A stretch of 64,000 bases of DNA from CAYVXE01 sp964455375 (GTDB lineage Bacteria > Zhuqueibacterota > Zhuqueibacteria > Oceanimicrobiales > Oceanimicrobiaceae): assembly GCA_964455375.1 (NCBI GenBank), contig CAYVXE010000007.1:9027-73026 (forward strand), read 5' to 3'. Under the pieces are notes generated by a model. It had not been told where the DNA came from, made no database searches, and saw only the letters and a program-made list of their open reading frames with translations. This document shows positions 16,397 through 26,023 of this stretch, piece after piece (the first letter of the stretch is position 1; each line of letters starts with the position of its first letter). The position numbers and the translations under genes are program-made.

Positions 16397-18700
16397 TTAA
16401 ACGGCTGTTTTCGCTGGTCGTTTTTCGTGACTGGGGTATTCAATTCTGCCATGAAAAATACCCGTTAAACTGTTTACAAAACTCTCGTTAACCAGTTTTA
16501 AGTCTTTTACAGTCAATGGACATTCATCCAACTCGGATTCGAGCAGTCGCTCCTGAATGAACATACTTACCATATTTCGTATGCGGCCTACAGTCGGATC
16601 TTTTAAGGTTCGGCTTCCGGCCTCAACTGAATCGGCTAACATCACAATACCAGATTCCTTTGACTGAGGTTTCGGGCCATGATAACGAAATGCATCTTCA
16701 TTTATCTCAGATTCATCCTTTGACTCTTTGGCTTTTTGAAAAAAATATTTTATCAAATTGGTACCATGGTGCTCAGGGATAAAGTTCTTTATCTCTTGAG
16801 GAAGATTGTATTCCTCAGCAATCTCCAGGCCCCGCTTTACATGATTAATTAGAATCAAGCAGCTCATACTTGGTGTCAGTTTTTCATGAGGATTTTTTCC
16901 GCCTTTTTGATTTTCTACAAAATATTCAGGTTTTTCCATCTTGCCGATATCATGATAATAAGATGCCACCCTTGCCAGTAACGCATTGGCACCTATTGCT
17001 TCTGCTGCAGCCTCCGATAAATTCCCAACCATAATACTATGGTGATACGTGCCCGGAGACCGAATAGCAAGCTCACGAAGTAACGGTTTGTTGAGGTCGG
17101 ACAGTTCAAGTAGCGTTGAGTTCGTTGTTAGTTGGAAAACATACTCAAAAATGATCATTAAAGCATAGGCAAGAATAGGAGAAAACAGCCCGTTGATTCC
17201 CCCATATAACCACATTTCTGTAAGATTAGAGAAGTTTGAATGTTTTAGAATCTCGAGAGAACCAATGGACAAAAAGTACGCAAAAGATATTGATAAAATG
17301 GCTTTAATCATCCACGAGCGAGCTTGAATTTCACGAACAAAAAATGTAGAAATTGTACCTGCAAACAAAGAAACAACCATTAAGTCGAAATCATTTCCCC
17401 GCAATAATCCAACCATGATACTCAAAGAAACGGTCCCAATAAAAGCAAATCTTGCATCAAAAAAAATTGTCAATAACATTGAGGCAATAGAAACAGGAAT
17501 CAAAAATTTAATAGTAGGTGCAAGTTCAAATTGATCAACCAGAAAAGTCGCACTTAGAACAATTAAAAAGATAAGATAAACCATAAACATTTTCTTCCAA
17601 CTGAAGAATAATTGCTTACGCGAAAAGTAGATAAACAGGAGCAGGAAAGATAACGCAACGGCAATTGTAAGAAACCTGCCGAGATACGGTAAGACAGCAT
17701 TAATGCCTCCACTGCGCAGTTGGCGTTCCGATTGGTTTGCTGCAAGAGAGTTCAGCTTTTCTAAAATATCCTTGGTAATAATTTCATGCTTATTTAAAAT
17801 TCGTTCGCTCTCCAAAACGATATCTTTAGAGAGTGGAACGTTTGATACGGCCTCATTGATACGGTTGTCGGTTTCAGTTTTATCATAGATAATATTCGGT
17901 TTCAAAAATGCTATCAAAATCGGGTAACTAAGTTTAACAATGTCTTTCTGATCGGGAAATGTCTGCCGCAGCTTTTCCAAAATAACATCTTTATAATTAA
18001 CCTGATTATAAAAATCCGACAGATTTTCCACACTCTCCCGCTGAGAAGTGACAAGTGAAATTCTTTTTACATAATCAGGAATATCATCCGGGCCAAGATT
18101 TAAAATCCCGATGGTGTAACTATCGACTAATATCCGAAGCAACTCCTGCCGCAGGGAGCGAAGTTTTAGCAATGATTTGTCGGACTTGGTTTTGCGGTTG
18201 CTCGTTTTGGAGGAATTTTGGCTTGTGAGAATCGTTGAAATATTGGATGGCTCTATGAGTATTGAATACTCGTTAAGAATATCCCGCAAAATCCGTGTCT
18301 TATTGGAATCTGCTGTGGTTGAAGTGAGGGTAGAATAAAACCGATTATAAAATTGTTCAAATTCTTGCAACGATTTAGTTTGAATGCTATCAACCCTTGT
18401 AAAAACAAGTGGTATTTTTTGCGTAGCAGCTTTGCGATCGCGGTTGATCTCGTCCTGGGTTTTATTGACAAAAAATGTAAACGGTGCAATGATTTCGTCT
18501 CCCGTGTAAACGTTGCCTTCCTTTAAATCAGCAAATTGAAATTTATCAATTGATGGAAACATAAACGTCACCAACAATACAAGCAACAGGCCCATCGAAA
18601 TTGCAGGAAAATATCGAGATCTCGGATGGCTCTCTATAAACCGGATTTTCTCAAAAAAGGTTTTTTTTATTCTTGCTATCGACGTGACAATTTCTGACAA
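16397..18700 (-). CDS. 7TMR-HDED / HDIG membrane phosphodiesterase (PgpH-like, likely c-di-AMP)
   Basis: 767 residues. A first membrane helix at about 33-50 is followed by a large extracytoplasmic HDED region, a block of about seven helices (roughly 345-510) and a cytoplasmic HD domain with Y-H-H-S near residue 553 and the metal motif H-D-I-G-K near residue 585. In Listeria PgpH this architecture hydrolyses cyclic di-AMP to pApA. The gene is 3 bases after phoH and 6 before ybeY, so all three are cotranscribed. Function as a c-di-AMP phosphodiesterase rests on family knowledge; a diadenylate cyclase would be expected elsewhere in the genome. Confidence 0.88.
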   Translation of the reverse strand: MSEIVTSIARIKKTFFEKIRFIESHPRSRYFPAISMGLLLVLLVTFMFPSIDKFQFADLKEGNVYTGDEIIAPFTFFVNKTQDEINRDRKAATQKIPLVFTRVDSIQTKSLQEFEQFYNRFYSTLTSTTADSNKTRILRDILNEYSILIEPSNISTILTSQNSSKTSNRKTKSDKSLLKLRSLRQELLRILVDSYTIGILNLGPDDIPDYVKRISLVTSQRESVENLSDFYNQVNYKDVILEKLRQTFPDQKDIVKLSYPILIAFLKPNIIYDKTETDNRINEAVSNVPLSKDIVLESERILNKHEIITKDILEKLNSLAANQSERQLRSGGINAVLPYLGRFLTIAVALSFLLLFIYFSRKQLFFSWKKMFMVYLIFLIVLSATFLVDQFELAPTIKFLIPVSIASMLLTIFFDARFAFIGTVSLSIMVGLLRGNDFDLMVVSLFAGTISTFFVREIQARSWMIKAILSISFAYFLSIGSLEILKHSNFSNLTEMWLYGGINGLFSPILAYALMIIFEYVFQLTTNSTLLELSDLNKPLLRELAIRSPGTYHHSIMVGNLSEAAAEAIGANALLARVASYYHDIGKMEKPEYFVENQKGGKNPHEKLTPSMSCLILINHVKRGLEIAEEYNLPQEIKNFIPEHHGTNLIKYFFQKAKESKDESEINEDAFRYHGPKPQSKESGIVMLADSVEAGSRTLKDPTVGRIRNMVSMFIQERLLESELDECPLTVKDLKLVNESFVNSLTGIFHGRIEYPSHEKRPAKTAV

Positions 18701-18703
18701 TGG

Positions 18704-19690
18704 TTACTCCCCAGAACGGTTTTCTTTTTTGTTAGCTTTTGCCTCATATGAATCATAAGCTTTAATTATATCTCTTACAAGTTTATGTCTCACCACATCA
18801 TTTTGTGTTAAATACTCAAATTGAATTCCATCAATATTCGTCAGGATAGACTGAACCTGCAATAATCCCGAATCTCTAAAATCGGAAATATCGATTTGAG
18901 TGATATCGCCAGTGATGATGGCCCTTGAATTTATACCCAATCTGGTCAAAAACATTTTCATTTGCTTAAAGGATGTGTTTTGAGCTTCATCCAAAATAAC
19001 AAACGCATTGTTAAGGGTTCGGCCCCGCATATACGCCAAAGGTACGATTTCAATTACCTGCGATTCAACATATTTTTTTAATTTATCTCCCGGTATCATT
19101 TCATGCAGGGCATCATATAACGGACGCAAATAAGGATCAATTTTTTCTCGTAAATCTCCAGGCAAAAAACCTAACCTTTCACCAGCCTCAACTGCTGGCC
19201 TGGTTAAAATAATTTTATTCACAAGTTTATCGCGAAGTGAAGCGACGGCAATTGCGACAGCCAAAAATGTCTTTCCGGTTCCGGCAGGTCCGATGGCAAA
19301 AACAATATCATTTTTTAACGAAGTCTGATAAAAGGCAAATTGACCTTTTGTTTTCGGTTTAATGAACCCATCTTTCTTATATAAGATTACCGAATCAAGA
19401 TCGTCATTGTGCTCGTTGGCAGGACTACCATTGACAGCAACAACTTCCAGTAACATGTGAACATCCTTTTCCGAAATTAGCTGGTCACGGTTCACCATTT
19501 GAATCATTTCATTTAATACCTTTTCCACGGCCTGTACGGCGGAGGCGCTTCCTTCTAAATGGATATTGCCATTGCGCGGGACAATCTTCACTTTGAAACG
19601 TTCCTGAATAGCTCTGAGGAGACAATCCTGGAAACCAAACAATTTGAGTTGATTCACACCTCTTATGGAAAGTTGCTTAACCGTATTCAC
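18704..19690 (-). CDS. PhoH-like ATPase (YbeZ)
   Basis: 328 residues, the standard length for PhoH/YbeZ. A short N-terminal KH-like region (about 1-70) is followed by the P-loop G-P-A-G-T-G-K-T near residues 135-142 and a Walker B with D-E-A-Q near residue 235, then a sensor motif (TGDITQID). The family is linked to RNA metabolism through YbeY in the same operon. This is the first gene of the phoH-HDIG-ybeY-corC-galT-glyQS run; the terminator of the upstream LysM gene lies between. Confidence 0.92.
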   Translation of the reverse strand: MNTVKQLSIRGVNQLKLFGFQDCLLRAIQERFKVKIVPRNGNIHLEGSASAVQAVEKVLNEMIQMVNRDQLISEKDVHMLLEVVAVNGSPANEHNDDLDSVILYKKDGFIKPKTKGQFAFYQTSLKNDIVFAIGPAGTGKTFLAVAIAVASLRDKLVNKIILTRPAVEAGERLGFLPGDLREKIDPYLRPLYDALHEMIPGDKLKKYVESQVIEIVPLAYMRGRTLNNAFVILDEAQNTSFKQMKMFLTRLGINSRAIITGDITQIDISDFRDSGLLQVQSILTNIDGIQFEYLTQNDVVRHKLVRDIIKAYDSYEAKANKKENRSGE

Positions 19691-19721
19691 TAAAACAGAC
19701 GTCTTTTTATTTTAATATGTC

Positions 19722-19778
19722 TAAAAAAAAAGCTCCTGAATAAAATTATCTATTGTTTAGACAACCCATTCAAGAGCT
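19722..19778 (-). terminator. rho-independent terminator after the LysM protein gene
   Basis: Read on the minus strand, AGCTCTTGAAT (19,778-19,768) pairs with ATTCAGGAGCT (19,741-19,731) with one mismatch, followed by nine T residues (19,730-19,722). It separates the LysM/lipoprotein unit from phoH. Confidence 0.85.
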
Positions 19779-19819
19779 TAGAATTTTAATTTTTACTTAC
19801 AACTTTTGTTTTGCACCGC

Positions 19820-20668
19820 TTATCTGGGAATTTTCAAGACCTGATGCGGGTAGATCATATTTGCGTCTTCACCGATGACGTCTTTGTTAGCATCATACAA
19901 TTCACGCCATTTTGTTGGATCGCCCATAATGTCCATACTACCAGCAATTTTTGCCAGATTGTCTCCCGGACTCACAAGATATTCTTCAGGACCGCTCTCC
20001 TTCTGAATCTTAAAAATCTGGTCGGGGTAAATCATGTCCGGATCTTTAATTTGGTCACGATTGTAAGAGTAAATACGAATCCATTGTAACGGATCGCCAT
20101 AAATGTCGTCTTTCTTTGCAATTCTCCAGAGGTAGTCACCTCGGATTACCGTGTATTCATCATACAAAGCTTTAGGCATTTTTGTGCGCAATGAAGCGAT
20201 CTTTCCTTCAAGCGCCGCGATCTTGTTTCTGAATTCAGTTAAAAAAGCAGGTTTGTCCCCTTTGTGAGCATTTACTTTTGCCTCAATGGCATCAAGTTCT
20301 TTGCGTTGTTTAAACAATTCTTCAGGGGATAACGCGCTTAATGAACCCAATTGATCATCAAGACTATTCAATTGGTTTCGGTGATCATTTACTTCTGCTT
20401 CCGTGGTGCCGATCTCACTATAAATTTGAGACCAAACGCTTTTATTCTGGCCTTCAACATCGGAAATTTTTGAATTTAACGATGCAATTTCAGCATCGCA
20501 TTTCGCAATTTCACTTTTGGCCGCAGCCTCTCTATCTACCCATTGTTGCAATTGCGCCTTATATTCTTTCATCGTCATTTCCTGGGCTGTAGCTACACTC
20601 GTACTAAATGTCAGGAAAAAAGCCGCAAAAACAAAACCGATAAAGAGAGTGTTGGTAACAGCTTTCAT
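19820..20668 (-). CDS. secreted coiled-coil protein with two C-terminal LysM domains
   Basis: 282 residues. A signal peptide (about 1-28, ending ATAQE) predicts export. Residues 30-165 are Lys/Glu/Ala-rich and strongly helical, likely a coiled coil. Two LysM modules follow, at about 172-220 (YTVIRGDYLWRIA) and 230-282 (YLVSPGDNLAKIA), each with the GDP-x-W motif. LysM binds the glycan chain of peptidoglycan, so this is probably a periplasmic cell-wall-attached protein. A small coiled-coil lipoprotein gene lies 36 bases upstream, and the two may act together in the envelope. No catalytic domain is present. Confidence 0.85.
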   Translation of the reverse strand: MKAVTNTLFIGFVFAAFFLTFSTSVATAQEMTMKEYKAQLQQWVDREAAAKSEIAKCDAEIASLNSKISDVEGQNKSVWSQIYSEIGTTEAEVNDHRNQLNSLDDQLGSLSALSPEELFKQRKELDAIEAKVNAHKGDKPAFLTEFRNKIAALEGKIASLRTKMPKALYDEYTVIRGDYLWRIAKKDDIYGDPLQWIRIYSYNRDQIKDPDMIYPDQIFKIQKESGPEEYLVSPGDNLAKIAGSMDIMGDPTKWRELYDANKDVIGEDANMIYPHQVLKIPR

Positions 20669-20704
20669 ATTTTAACCCTCCTAATTCGCGATTTGGTGAT
20701 CTTA

Positions 20705-20974
20705 TTATTCTGCTAATCTCTGCTTTACAGCATCCAATTCAGCTTTTGTCGCTTGTAATTCTTTCTGCTTTTGTGTTAACTCGTTCTGGAGTTTGCTTTT
20801 TTCTTTGCGCTTATCTTCCAGGGTGTTTTCAGCAGAAAGTGCGGCACTCTTTTGCTCTTCTAACGCCTGCAGCTGTTGATCGTTTGGGTGTCTTGTGCAG
20901 CTCATAAATGAAAATGTAGAAAAAATAAACAAAACCATCATCATTGACATGACAAGATGTGATATTTTTTTCAT
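20705..20974 (-). CDS. small Lpp-like coiled-coil lipoprotein
   Basis: 89 residues. A signal peptide ends in the lipobox S-F-M-S-C, then residues 30-89 form one long charged, Leu/Lys/Glu/Ala-rich helix with clear heptad character. It resembles Braun-type or other small helical lipoproteins in size and make-up, although no C-terminal Lys typical of peptidoglycan-linked Lpp is found (the chain ends LAE). It precedes the LysM gene by 36 bases and has a good ribosome site (GGAGGTGA). Function not known beyond a likely structural role in the envelope. Confidence 0.8.
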   Translation of the reverse strand: MKKISHLVMSMMMVLFIFSTFSFMSCTRHPNDQQLQALEEQKSAALSAENTLEDKRKEKSKLQNELTQKQKELQATKAELDAVKQRLAE

Positions 20975-21109
20975 CCTAATTCACCTCCTTCCTAACCTTC
21001 TATTATTTAGTAAAAATTAGACCTACTGAGGAATGATCATTACACATCCACTGTGAACAAACAAAGCAATATTAACAAAAATAAAATAAATAGTCAAGTA
21101 AAAAAGACC

Positions 21110-22882
21110 TTACCCGATCTTTAACCCTAATTCTCTTAATTGCACCTCACTTACCGTAGACGGCGAACCGTCCATTAAAGACAGTGCACTGTTCGTCTTC
21201 GGGAAAGCAATAACATCTCTGATGGACTTTTCCTTTACCAAGAGCATAACCAACCGGTCAAAGCCAAAAGCAATTCCGCCGTGAGGTGGTGCCCCGTAGG
21301 CAAATGCCTCAAGTAAAAAACCAAATTTATCCCGCGCCTCGTCTTCATTTATATTCAGCAGTCTGAACATGGTATTCTGCATATCCTGCCGATGTATTCT
21401 AATACTGCCCCCGGCAATTTCATAACCATTTAAAACAAGATCATAGGCCTTGGCACGCGCTTTTTCAGGCATTTCTTTCAACAAATCAATATCGGAATCA
21501 AGGGGAGCGGTAAACGGATGGTGTCTGGCCATATAGCGTTTTTCTTCATCATCGTACTCAAGTAATGGAAAATCGACAATCCACACAAGCTTAAAATCAT
21601 TTTCAGAAACTAGATTTTCCCGAACGGCCAATTTTGTTCGGAGAATTCCGGTGAGAACTAAAGCTTTTTCATCGTCATCCGCAATTAAAAGAAGCAAGTC
21701 ACCGGCATGAGCATTAAAAGATGTATTTATTTTGTAAATCATATTGTCAGAAAAGAATTTTTGCAATGATGAATCCCAGCCATCCGCCGAAACTTTAATG
21801 GCGACCAAACCTTTAGCCCCTTCCTGTTGCATCATCCCTGTGAGTTCATCAACTTGCTTTCTGGAGTAATTTGCGCCATTTTTCAAGCAAAGGCCACATA
21901 CGCGGCCACCGGATTTTATGGTACTCGAAAATACGTTAAATTCACTATCTTTCACCAAATCGTTAATGGTGACAACTTTCAGTTCATAACGCAGGTCAGG
22001 TTTATCGGTACCATAGTTTTCCATGGCTTCACGATAGGAAAGACGACGAAAATCCGGTTCTATTGCAATATCCAGTATGTCGCTGAATATTTGAATCATT
22101 AGTTTCTCCACCATCGCAAGGACATCATCCATTTCCACGAAAGACATTTCCACATCAATTTGGGTAAACTCAGGCTGCCGGTCAGCACGCAAATCTTCAT
22201 CGCGGAAACATTTAACAATTTGAAAATAACGGTCAAGTCCGGAAACCATCAAAATTTGTTTATACGTTTGTGGGCTCTGGGGTAATGCGTAAAATTTTCC
22301 ATGATGAATACGGCTGGGCACAAGAAAATCCCGGGCGCCTTCAGGTGTACTTCGCATCAAAATCGGGGTTTCTACTTCCACAAAAGAATGCGCATCAAAA
22401 AAAGATCTGACAACCTGATATGTTTTGTGACGAAGCAGCAAGTTATTTTTCATTTTACTGGTTCTCAGATCAAGGTAGCGATATTTTAAACGCAATTCCT
22501 CTGAAACCTCAATATTTTCATCGATCTCAAAAGGCGGGGTTTTCGCTTTATTCAAAATCTTTAATTTTTCTACCGTAATTTCAATATCACCGGTAGACAA
22601 ATTCGGATTGATCATGCCTTCGGGTCGTTTGCAGACAACGCCTCGCACGGCAATGACAAATTCATTTCGCAAACCCTTCGGATTGAAATTGTAGCCAGGA
22701 GAGCGATTCGGATCAAAAACAATTTGTGTCAAACCGTAGCGGTCACGCAAATCGACGAATATCAAACCGCCATGATCACGTCTGCGGTGAACCCAACCCA
22801 TTAAAGTGACTTCCTCGCCCGCACCTGAACGATTCAGTTCTCCGCATGTATGAGTTCTCTTCCACCCCTCCAAATTGTCCAA
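21110..22882 (-). CDS. aspS: aspartate--tRNA ligase, bacterial type
   Basis: 590 residues, normal for bacterial AspRS. The N-terminal OB-fold anticodon domain (MGWVHRRRDHGG), class II motif 2 (FRDEDLRADRQPEFTQID in three pieces), the GAD insertion and motif 3 (FGFDRLVML) are all visible. The start is a TTG at 22,882: a strong GGAGGG site lies at 22,894-22,889, 6 bases upstream, and no ATG fits before the OB fold. Whether it is discriminating (Asp only) or also charges tRNA-Asn cannot be told here. It is downstream of the atp operon terminator and has its own untranslated leader. Confidence 0.95.
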   Translation of the reverse strand: MDNLEGWKRTHTCGELNRSGAGEEVTLMGWVHRRRDHGGLIFVDLRDRYGLTQIVFDPNRSPGYNFNPKGLRNEFVIAVRGVVCKRPEGMINPNLSTGDIEITVEKLKILNKAKTPPFEIDENIEVSEELRLKYRYLDLRTSKMKNNLLLRHKTYQVVRSFFDAHSFVEVETPILMRSTPEGARDFLVPSRIHHGKFYALPQSPQTYKQILMVSGLDRYFQIVKCFRDEDLRADRQPEFTQIDVEMSFVEMDDVLAMVEKLMIQIFSDILDIAIEPDFRRLSYREAMENYGTDKPDLRYELKVVTINDLVKDSEFNVFSSTIKSGGRVCGLCLKNGANYSRKQVDELTGMMQQEGAKGLVAIKVSADGWDSSLQKFFSDNMIYKINTSFNAHAGDLLLLIADDDEKALVLTGILRTKLAVRENLVSENDFKLVWIVDFPLLEYDDEEKRYMARHHPFTAPLDSDIDLLKEMPEKARAKAYDLVLNGYEIAGGSIRIHRQDMQNTMFRLLNINEDEARDKFGFLLEAFAYGAPPHGGIAFGFDRLVMLLVKEKSIRDVIAFPKTNSALSLMDGSPSTVSEVQLRELGLKIG

Positions 22883-23033
22883 AGTTTTCCCTCCAAATCT
22901 CGTTTATAAAGTGTAAGTTAGCGTAAAAGATGGTGAATTAAATTAAAATCCGCAAGCTTCTTTTTAAGAATTAGGTGTTTTCTTTAAGAAAAATATCGTT
23001 ATAGATTCGTGGATTGGTGAGACAATTACTGTA

Positions 23034-23088
23034 GAAAAAAACTGCCTTCTCCATCTATTTGTAGCGTCCAGTTTAGATTGAAGCAGTT
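23034..23088 (-). terminator. rho-independent terminator of the atp operon
   Basis: On the minus strand AACTGCTTC (23,088-23,080) pairs with GAAGGCAGTT (23,048-23,039) with one bulged G, and inner ATCTA/TAGAT pairs extend the stem. A T-run follows to 23,034. It lies 9 bases after the atpC stop. Confidence 0.75.
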
Positions 23089-23096
23089 AATTGCAG

Positions 23097-23504
23097 CTAA
23101 TTTTTTGAAGAAATTTTAATGCGGTTTACCGCACGTAGTAAAGCAACCTGGGCTCGATCCACATTCCAGCTTTTCCGGCCTTCCTGTATTCTTTTTCCAG
23201 CCCTTTCTTTTGCAGCCTCAGCTCGTTTTTGGTCAATCTCAGACGCCGCCTCACACGTTTCAGAGAGAATTGAAATACTATCCGGTAAAATTTCAGCCAC
23301 ACCATCACTCGTTGAAAAATACGTGGTTTGTTTATCTGCTACAATTTTAATCTCACCGATTTTAAGTGTTGTTAAAAAGGGGGTGTGACCCGGATAAACA
23401 CCAAAGTAACCGTTTATTCCGGGAATTCGTGCGGCAGAAACGTCACCGGCATAGATGCGTTTCTGTGGAGTCAGTATTTCAATCTTAATTTTTTCCGGTA
23501 GCAT
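23097..23504 (-). CDS. atpC: ATP synthase subunit epsilon
   Basis: 135 residues, full length. The N-terminal beta-sandwich is clear (IEILTPQKRIYAGDV, G-Y-F-G-V-Y-P-G-H-T-P near 32-42) and the C-terminal helical hairpin (about 88-130) is present, so it could act as the inhibitory extended form. It is the last gene of the operon, 37 bases after atpD, and is followed at once by a terminator. Confidence 0.95.
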   Translation of the reverse strand: MLPEKIKIEILTPQKRIYAGDVSAARIPGINGYFGVYPGHTPFLTTLKIGEIKIVADKQTTYFSTSDGVAEILPDSISILSETCEAASEIDQKRAEAAKERAGKRIQEGRKSWNVDRAQVALLRAVNRIKISSKN

Positions 23505-23541
23505 AAGCGACTTAAAATTTAAATTACAGGCTTAATCTGAA

Positions 23542-24939
23542 TTATTCTTGATTCATTGTTTCCGCATTTTCAACAGCCTCTTCAATAGAACCGACCATGT
23601 AAAATGCTTGTTCCGGCAAATGATCATACTCACCATCTACAATACCTTTAAAACTGCGAACAGTATCTTCCAAAGGCACATATTTCCCGGGCGTGCCGGT
23701 AAAAGCTTCGGCAACAAAAAACGGCTGTGACAGAAACCTTTGGATTCGCCGGGCACGGTTGACGACAATTTTATCCTCATCGGACAATTCTTCCATACCA
23801 AGAATAGCGATTATATCCTGCAAATCCTTATATTTCTGCAAAATTTGCTGAACTTCACGCGCCACTTGATAATGTTCTTCACCAACCACCCGCGGATCCA
23901 ACATTCGCGATGTAGAATCCAGAGGATCGACAGCAGGATAAATACCCAATTCGGCAATTTGCCGGGATAATACGGTTGTTGCATCCAAATGCGCAAATGT
24001 CGTCGCCGGCGCCGGGTCAGTCAAATCATCTGCAGGTACATAAACAGCCTGCACAGATGTAATGGAACCCTTATTTGTAGAGGTAATTCTCTCCTGTAAG
24101 TCACCCATTTCTGTGGATAATGTCGGTTGGTAGCCTACGGCTGATGGCATTCGACCCAACAGAGCGGAAACTTCAGAACCGGCTTGAGTAAAACGAAAGA
24201 TATTATCTATAAACAAAAGAACGTCTTTACCTTCGTCATCGCGAAAATATTCAGCGGCAGTCAATGCAGTCAAAGCAACACGCTGGCGTGCACCCGGAAG
24301 CTCGTTCATCTGCCCGAAAACGAGACAGGTTTTGTCTAAAACCCCGGACTCTTTCATTTCCAGCCAAAGGTCGTTTCCTTCACGGGTTCGCTCACCCACA
24401 CCGCCAAACACAGAGTAGCCGCCATGGTGCGTAGCGATATTATGAATTAATTCCATGATTAAAACTGTTTTGCCTACCCCCGCGCCACCAAACAAACCGG
24501 TTTTGCCCCCTTTTGCGTACGGTTCCAACAAATCGATCACTTTAATGCCGGTCTCGTACATATCGGATTTCGTATCCAGCGTATCAAATTTCGGTGCATC
24601 CCGATGAATAGGATAATGTTTTTCAGTTTTTATTGGACCAATTTCGTCAATAGGTTCACCGATAATATTCATCAAGCGCCCGAGTGTTTCAGGGCCCACA
24701 GGCACGGTTATTGGCTTCCCAGTGCTTTTTACCGCCATCCCGCGAACAAGTCCGTCTGTGGTATCCATAGAGACACAGCGCGCGGTTTGTTCTCCCAAAT
24801 GTTGCTGCACCTCAAGAACAACCTTGGATTTGTCCTCACGCGCAATCTCCAAGGCGGTTAACAACTCCGGCAAATTACCATCTTCAAACTGAACATCAAT
24901 TACTGCCCCAATGATTTGTAAAATGCGGCCGTCACTCAT
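23542..24939 (-). CDS. atpD: ATP synthase subunit beta, catalytic
   Basis: 465 residues, normal. The Walker A motif G-G-A-G-V-G-K-T lies near residues 149-157, the catalytic GERTREGND stretch near 188, and LLFIDNIFRFTQAGSEVSALLGRMPSAVGYQPTL-type sequence in the middle of the protein identifies the F-type beta subunit. It contains the catalytic sites of F1. It lies between atpG (62 bases upstream once the true atpG stop is used) and atpC. Confidence 0.97.
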   Translation of the reverse strand: MSDGRILQIIGAVIDVQFEDGNLPELLTALEIAREDKSKVVLEVQQHLGEQTARCVSMDTTDGLVRGMAVKSTGKPITVPVGPETLGRLMNIIGEPIDEIGPIKTEKHYPIHRDAPKFDTLDTKSDMYETGIKVIDLLEPYAKGGKTGLFGGAGVGKTVLIMELIHNIATHHGGYSVFGGVGERTREGNDLWLEMKESGVLDKTCLVFGQMNELPGARQRVALTALTAAEYFRDDEGKDVLLFIDNIFRFTQAGSEVSALLGRMPSAVGYQPTLSTEMGDLQERITSTNKGSITSVQAVYVPADDLTDPAPATTFAHLDATTVLSRQIAELGIYPAVDPLDSTSRMLDPRVVGEEHYQVAREVQQILQKYKDLQDIIAILGMEELSDEDKIVVNRARRIQRFLSQPFFVAEAFTGTPGKYVPLEDTVRSFKGIVDGEYDHLPEQAFYMVGSIEEAVENAETMNQE

Positions 24940-25001
24940 GCTTGATATTCCTTTTCAAATCTTATGATAGTGTCAATTATCTAATTTATATCTCTAACAA
25001 C

Positions 25002-26023
25002 TTATCCACGAAGCGCTTCAGCTCCAGCGACAATTTCAGAAATCTCAGTAGTAATCGTAGCTTGTCTGACTTTATTATAGTNNNNNNNNNNNNNNNNNNN
25101 NNNNNNNNNNNNNNNNNNNNNNNNNNNNNNNNNNNNNNNNNNNNNNNNNNNNNNNNNNNNNNNNNNNNNNNNNNNNNNNNNGCGACAATTTCAGAAATCT
25201 CAGTAGTAATCGTAGCTTGTCTGACTTTATTATAGTAGTGTGTTAAATCATGAATCATTTCCTGAGCATTTTCCGTGGCCGAATCCATGGCAACCATGCG
25301 GGCGCCCTGCTCGGAAGCATAGGATTCCAGTAACATTTTCCATATCTGGATATTTAAGTTGCGCGGAAGAATGTCACTCAGAATTCGTTCCTCCGATGGT
25401 TCATAGATATAATCAGCCATCTTAACCAGGTCCTGCTCGTCCATTGTCCGGACAATAGGGAGGAATTGTTCCATCTTCACTTCCTGGGAACCTGCGGATT
25501 TGAAACTGTTATAAACAACGTACACTTTGTCCCAGGTATTTTCCAAATATTCTTTCTGAATAGCAGACGATATTTCCACCGCTTGTTGAAAATCCAATGC
25601 ATCTAAAATATTTACATATTTGTATGAAATATCATAGCCGCGTCTTGAGTAAAACTCAACTCCTTTGCGACCGATGAGCGTTAGCAACGCTCTTTTCTCC
25701 TTACTTACGAGATCTATGCTCGCTCTTGCGTGTCGAACAACATTGGAATTAAAACTGCCGCACAGCCCTCTGTCCGAGGTGACAACCACGTAGCCGACCG
25801 TTTTTACAGGACGTTCCCTCAAAAAAGGATGCGCAGAATCTTCATGTTTCGATGCGACGTGGCTCATCAATTTCTGCATCTGTATCGCATAGGGACGGGC
25901 ATTCAAAAGTCTCTCCTGAGATTTCCGCAGCTTCGCAGCCGCTACCATTTTCATGGCTTTAGTAATCTGTTGAGTGCTTTTTACACTACCTATGCGTCTT
26001 TTGATATCGCTTAAGGTCGCCAA
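25002..26023 (-). CDS. atpG: ATP synthase subunit gamma (interrupted by an assembly gap)
   Basis: The start and about 275 codons are normal (MATLSDIKRRIGSVKSTQQI... in the N-terminal helix). At the 3' end the scaffold has a 100-N gap flanked by the same 55 bp. Removing one copy and the Ns gives an uninterrupted 288-residue protein ending E-I-V-A-G-A-E-A-L-R-G and a TAA at 25,004-25,002, the family-typical C-terminal helix. Without that correction the frame reads into a false tail. The gamma subunit is the central rotor shaft. Coordinates here include 155 artefactual bases. Confidence 0.93.
25027..25081. repeat. left copy of 55-bp direct repeat at assembly gap 1
   Basis: Bases 25,027-25,081 are identical to 25,182-25,236. 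The copies abut a gap of exactly 100 Ns and lie inside atpG, whose frame is only intact if one copy is removed. Confidence 0.97.
25082..25181. other. assembly gap of 100 N
   Basis: Exactly 100 undetermined bases, a default scaffolding spacer rather than a measured distance. The flanking identical repeats show that the real gap length is negative (an overlap). Confidence 0.98.
25182..25236. repeat. right copy of 55-bp direct repeat at assembly gap 1
   Basis: Second copy of the 55-bp unit of 25,027-25,081. See the first copy for interpretation. Confidence 0.97.

Noticed and set aside
24942..25235. open frame spanning the N gap near atpG
   Set aside because: It is created by undetermined bases and the duplicated contig end.
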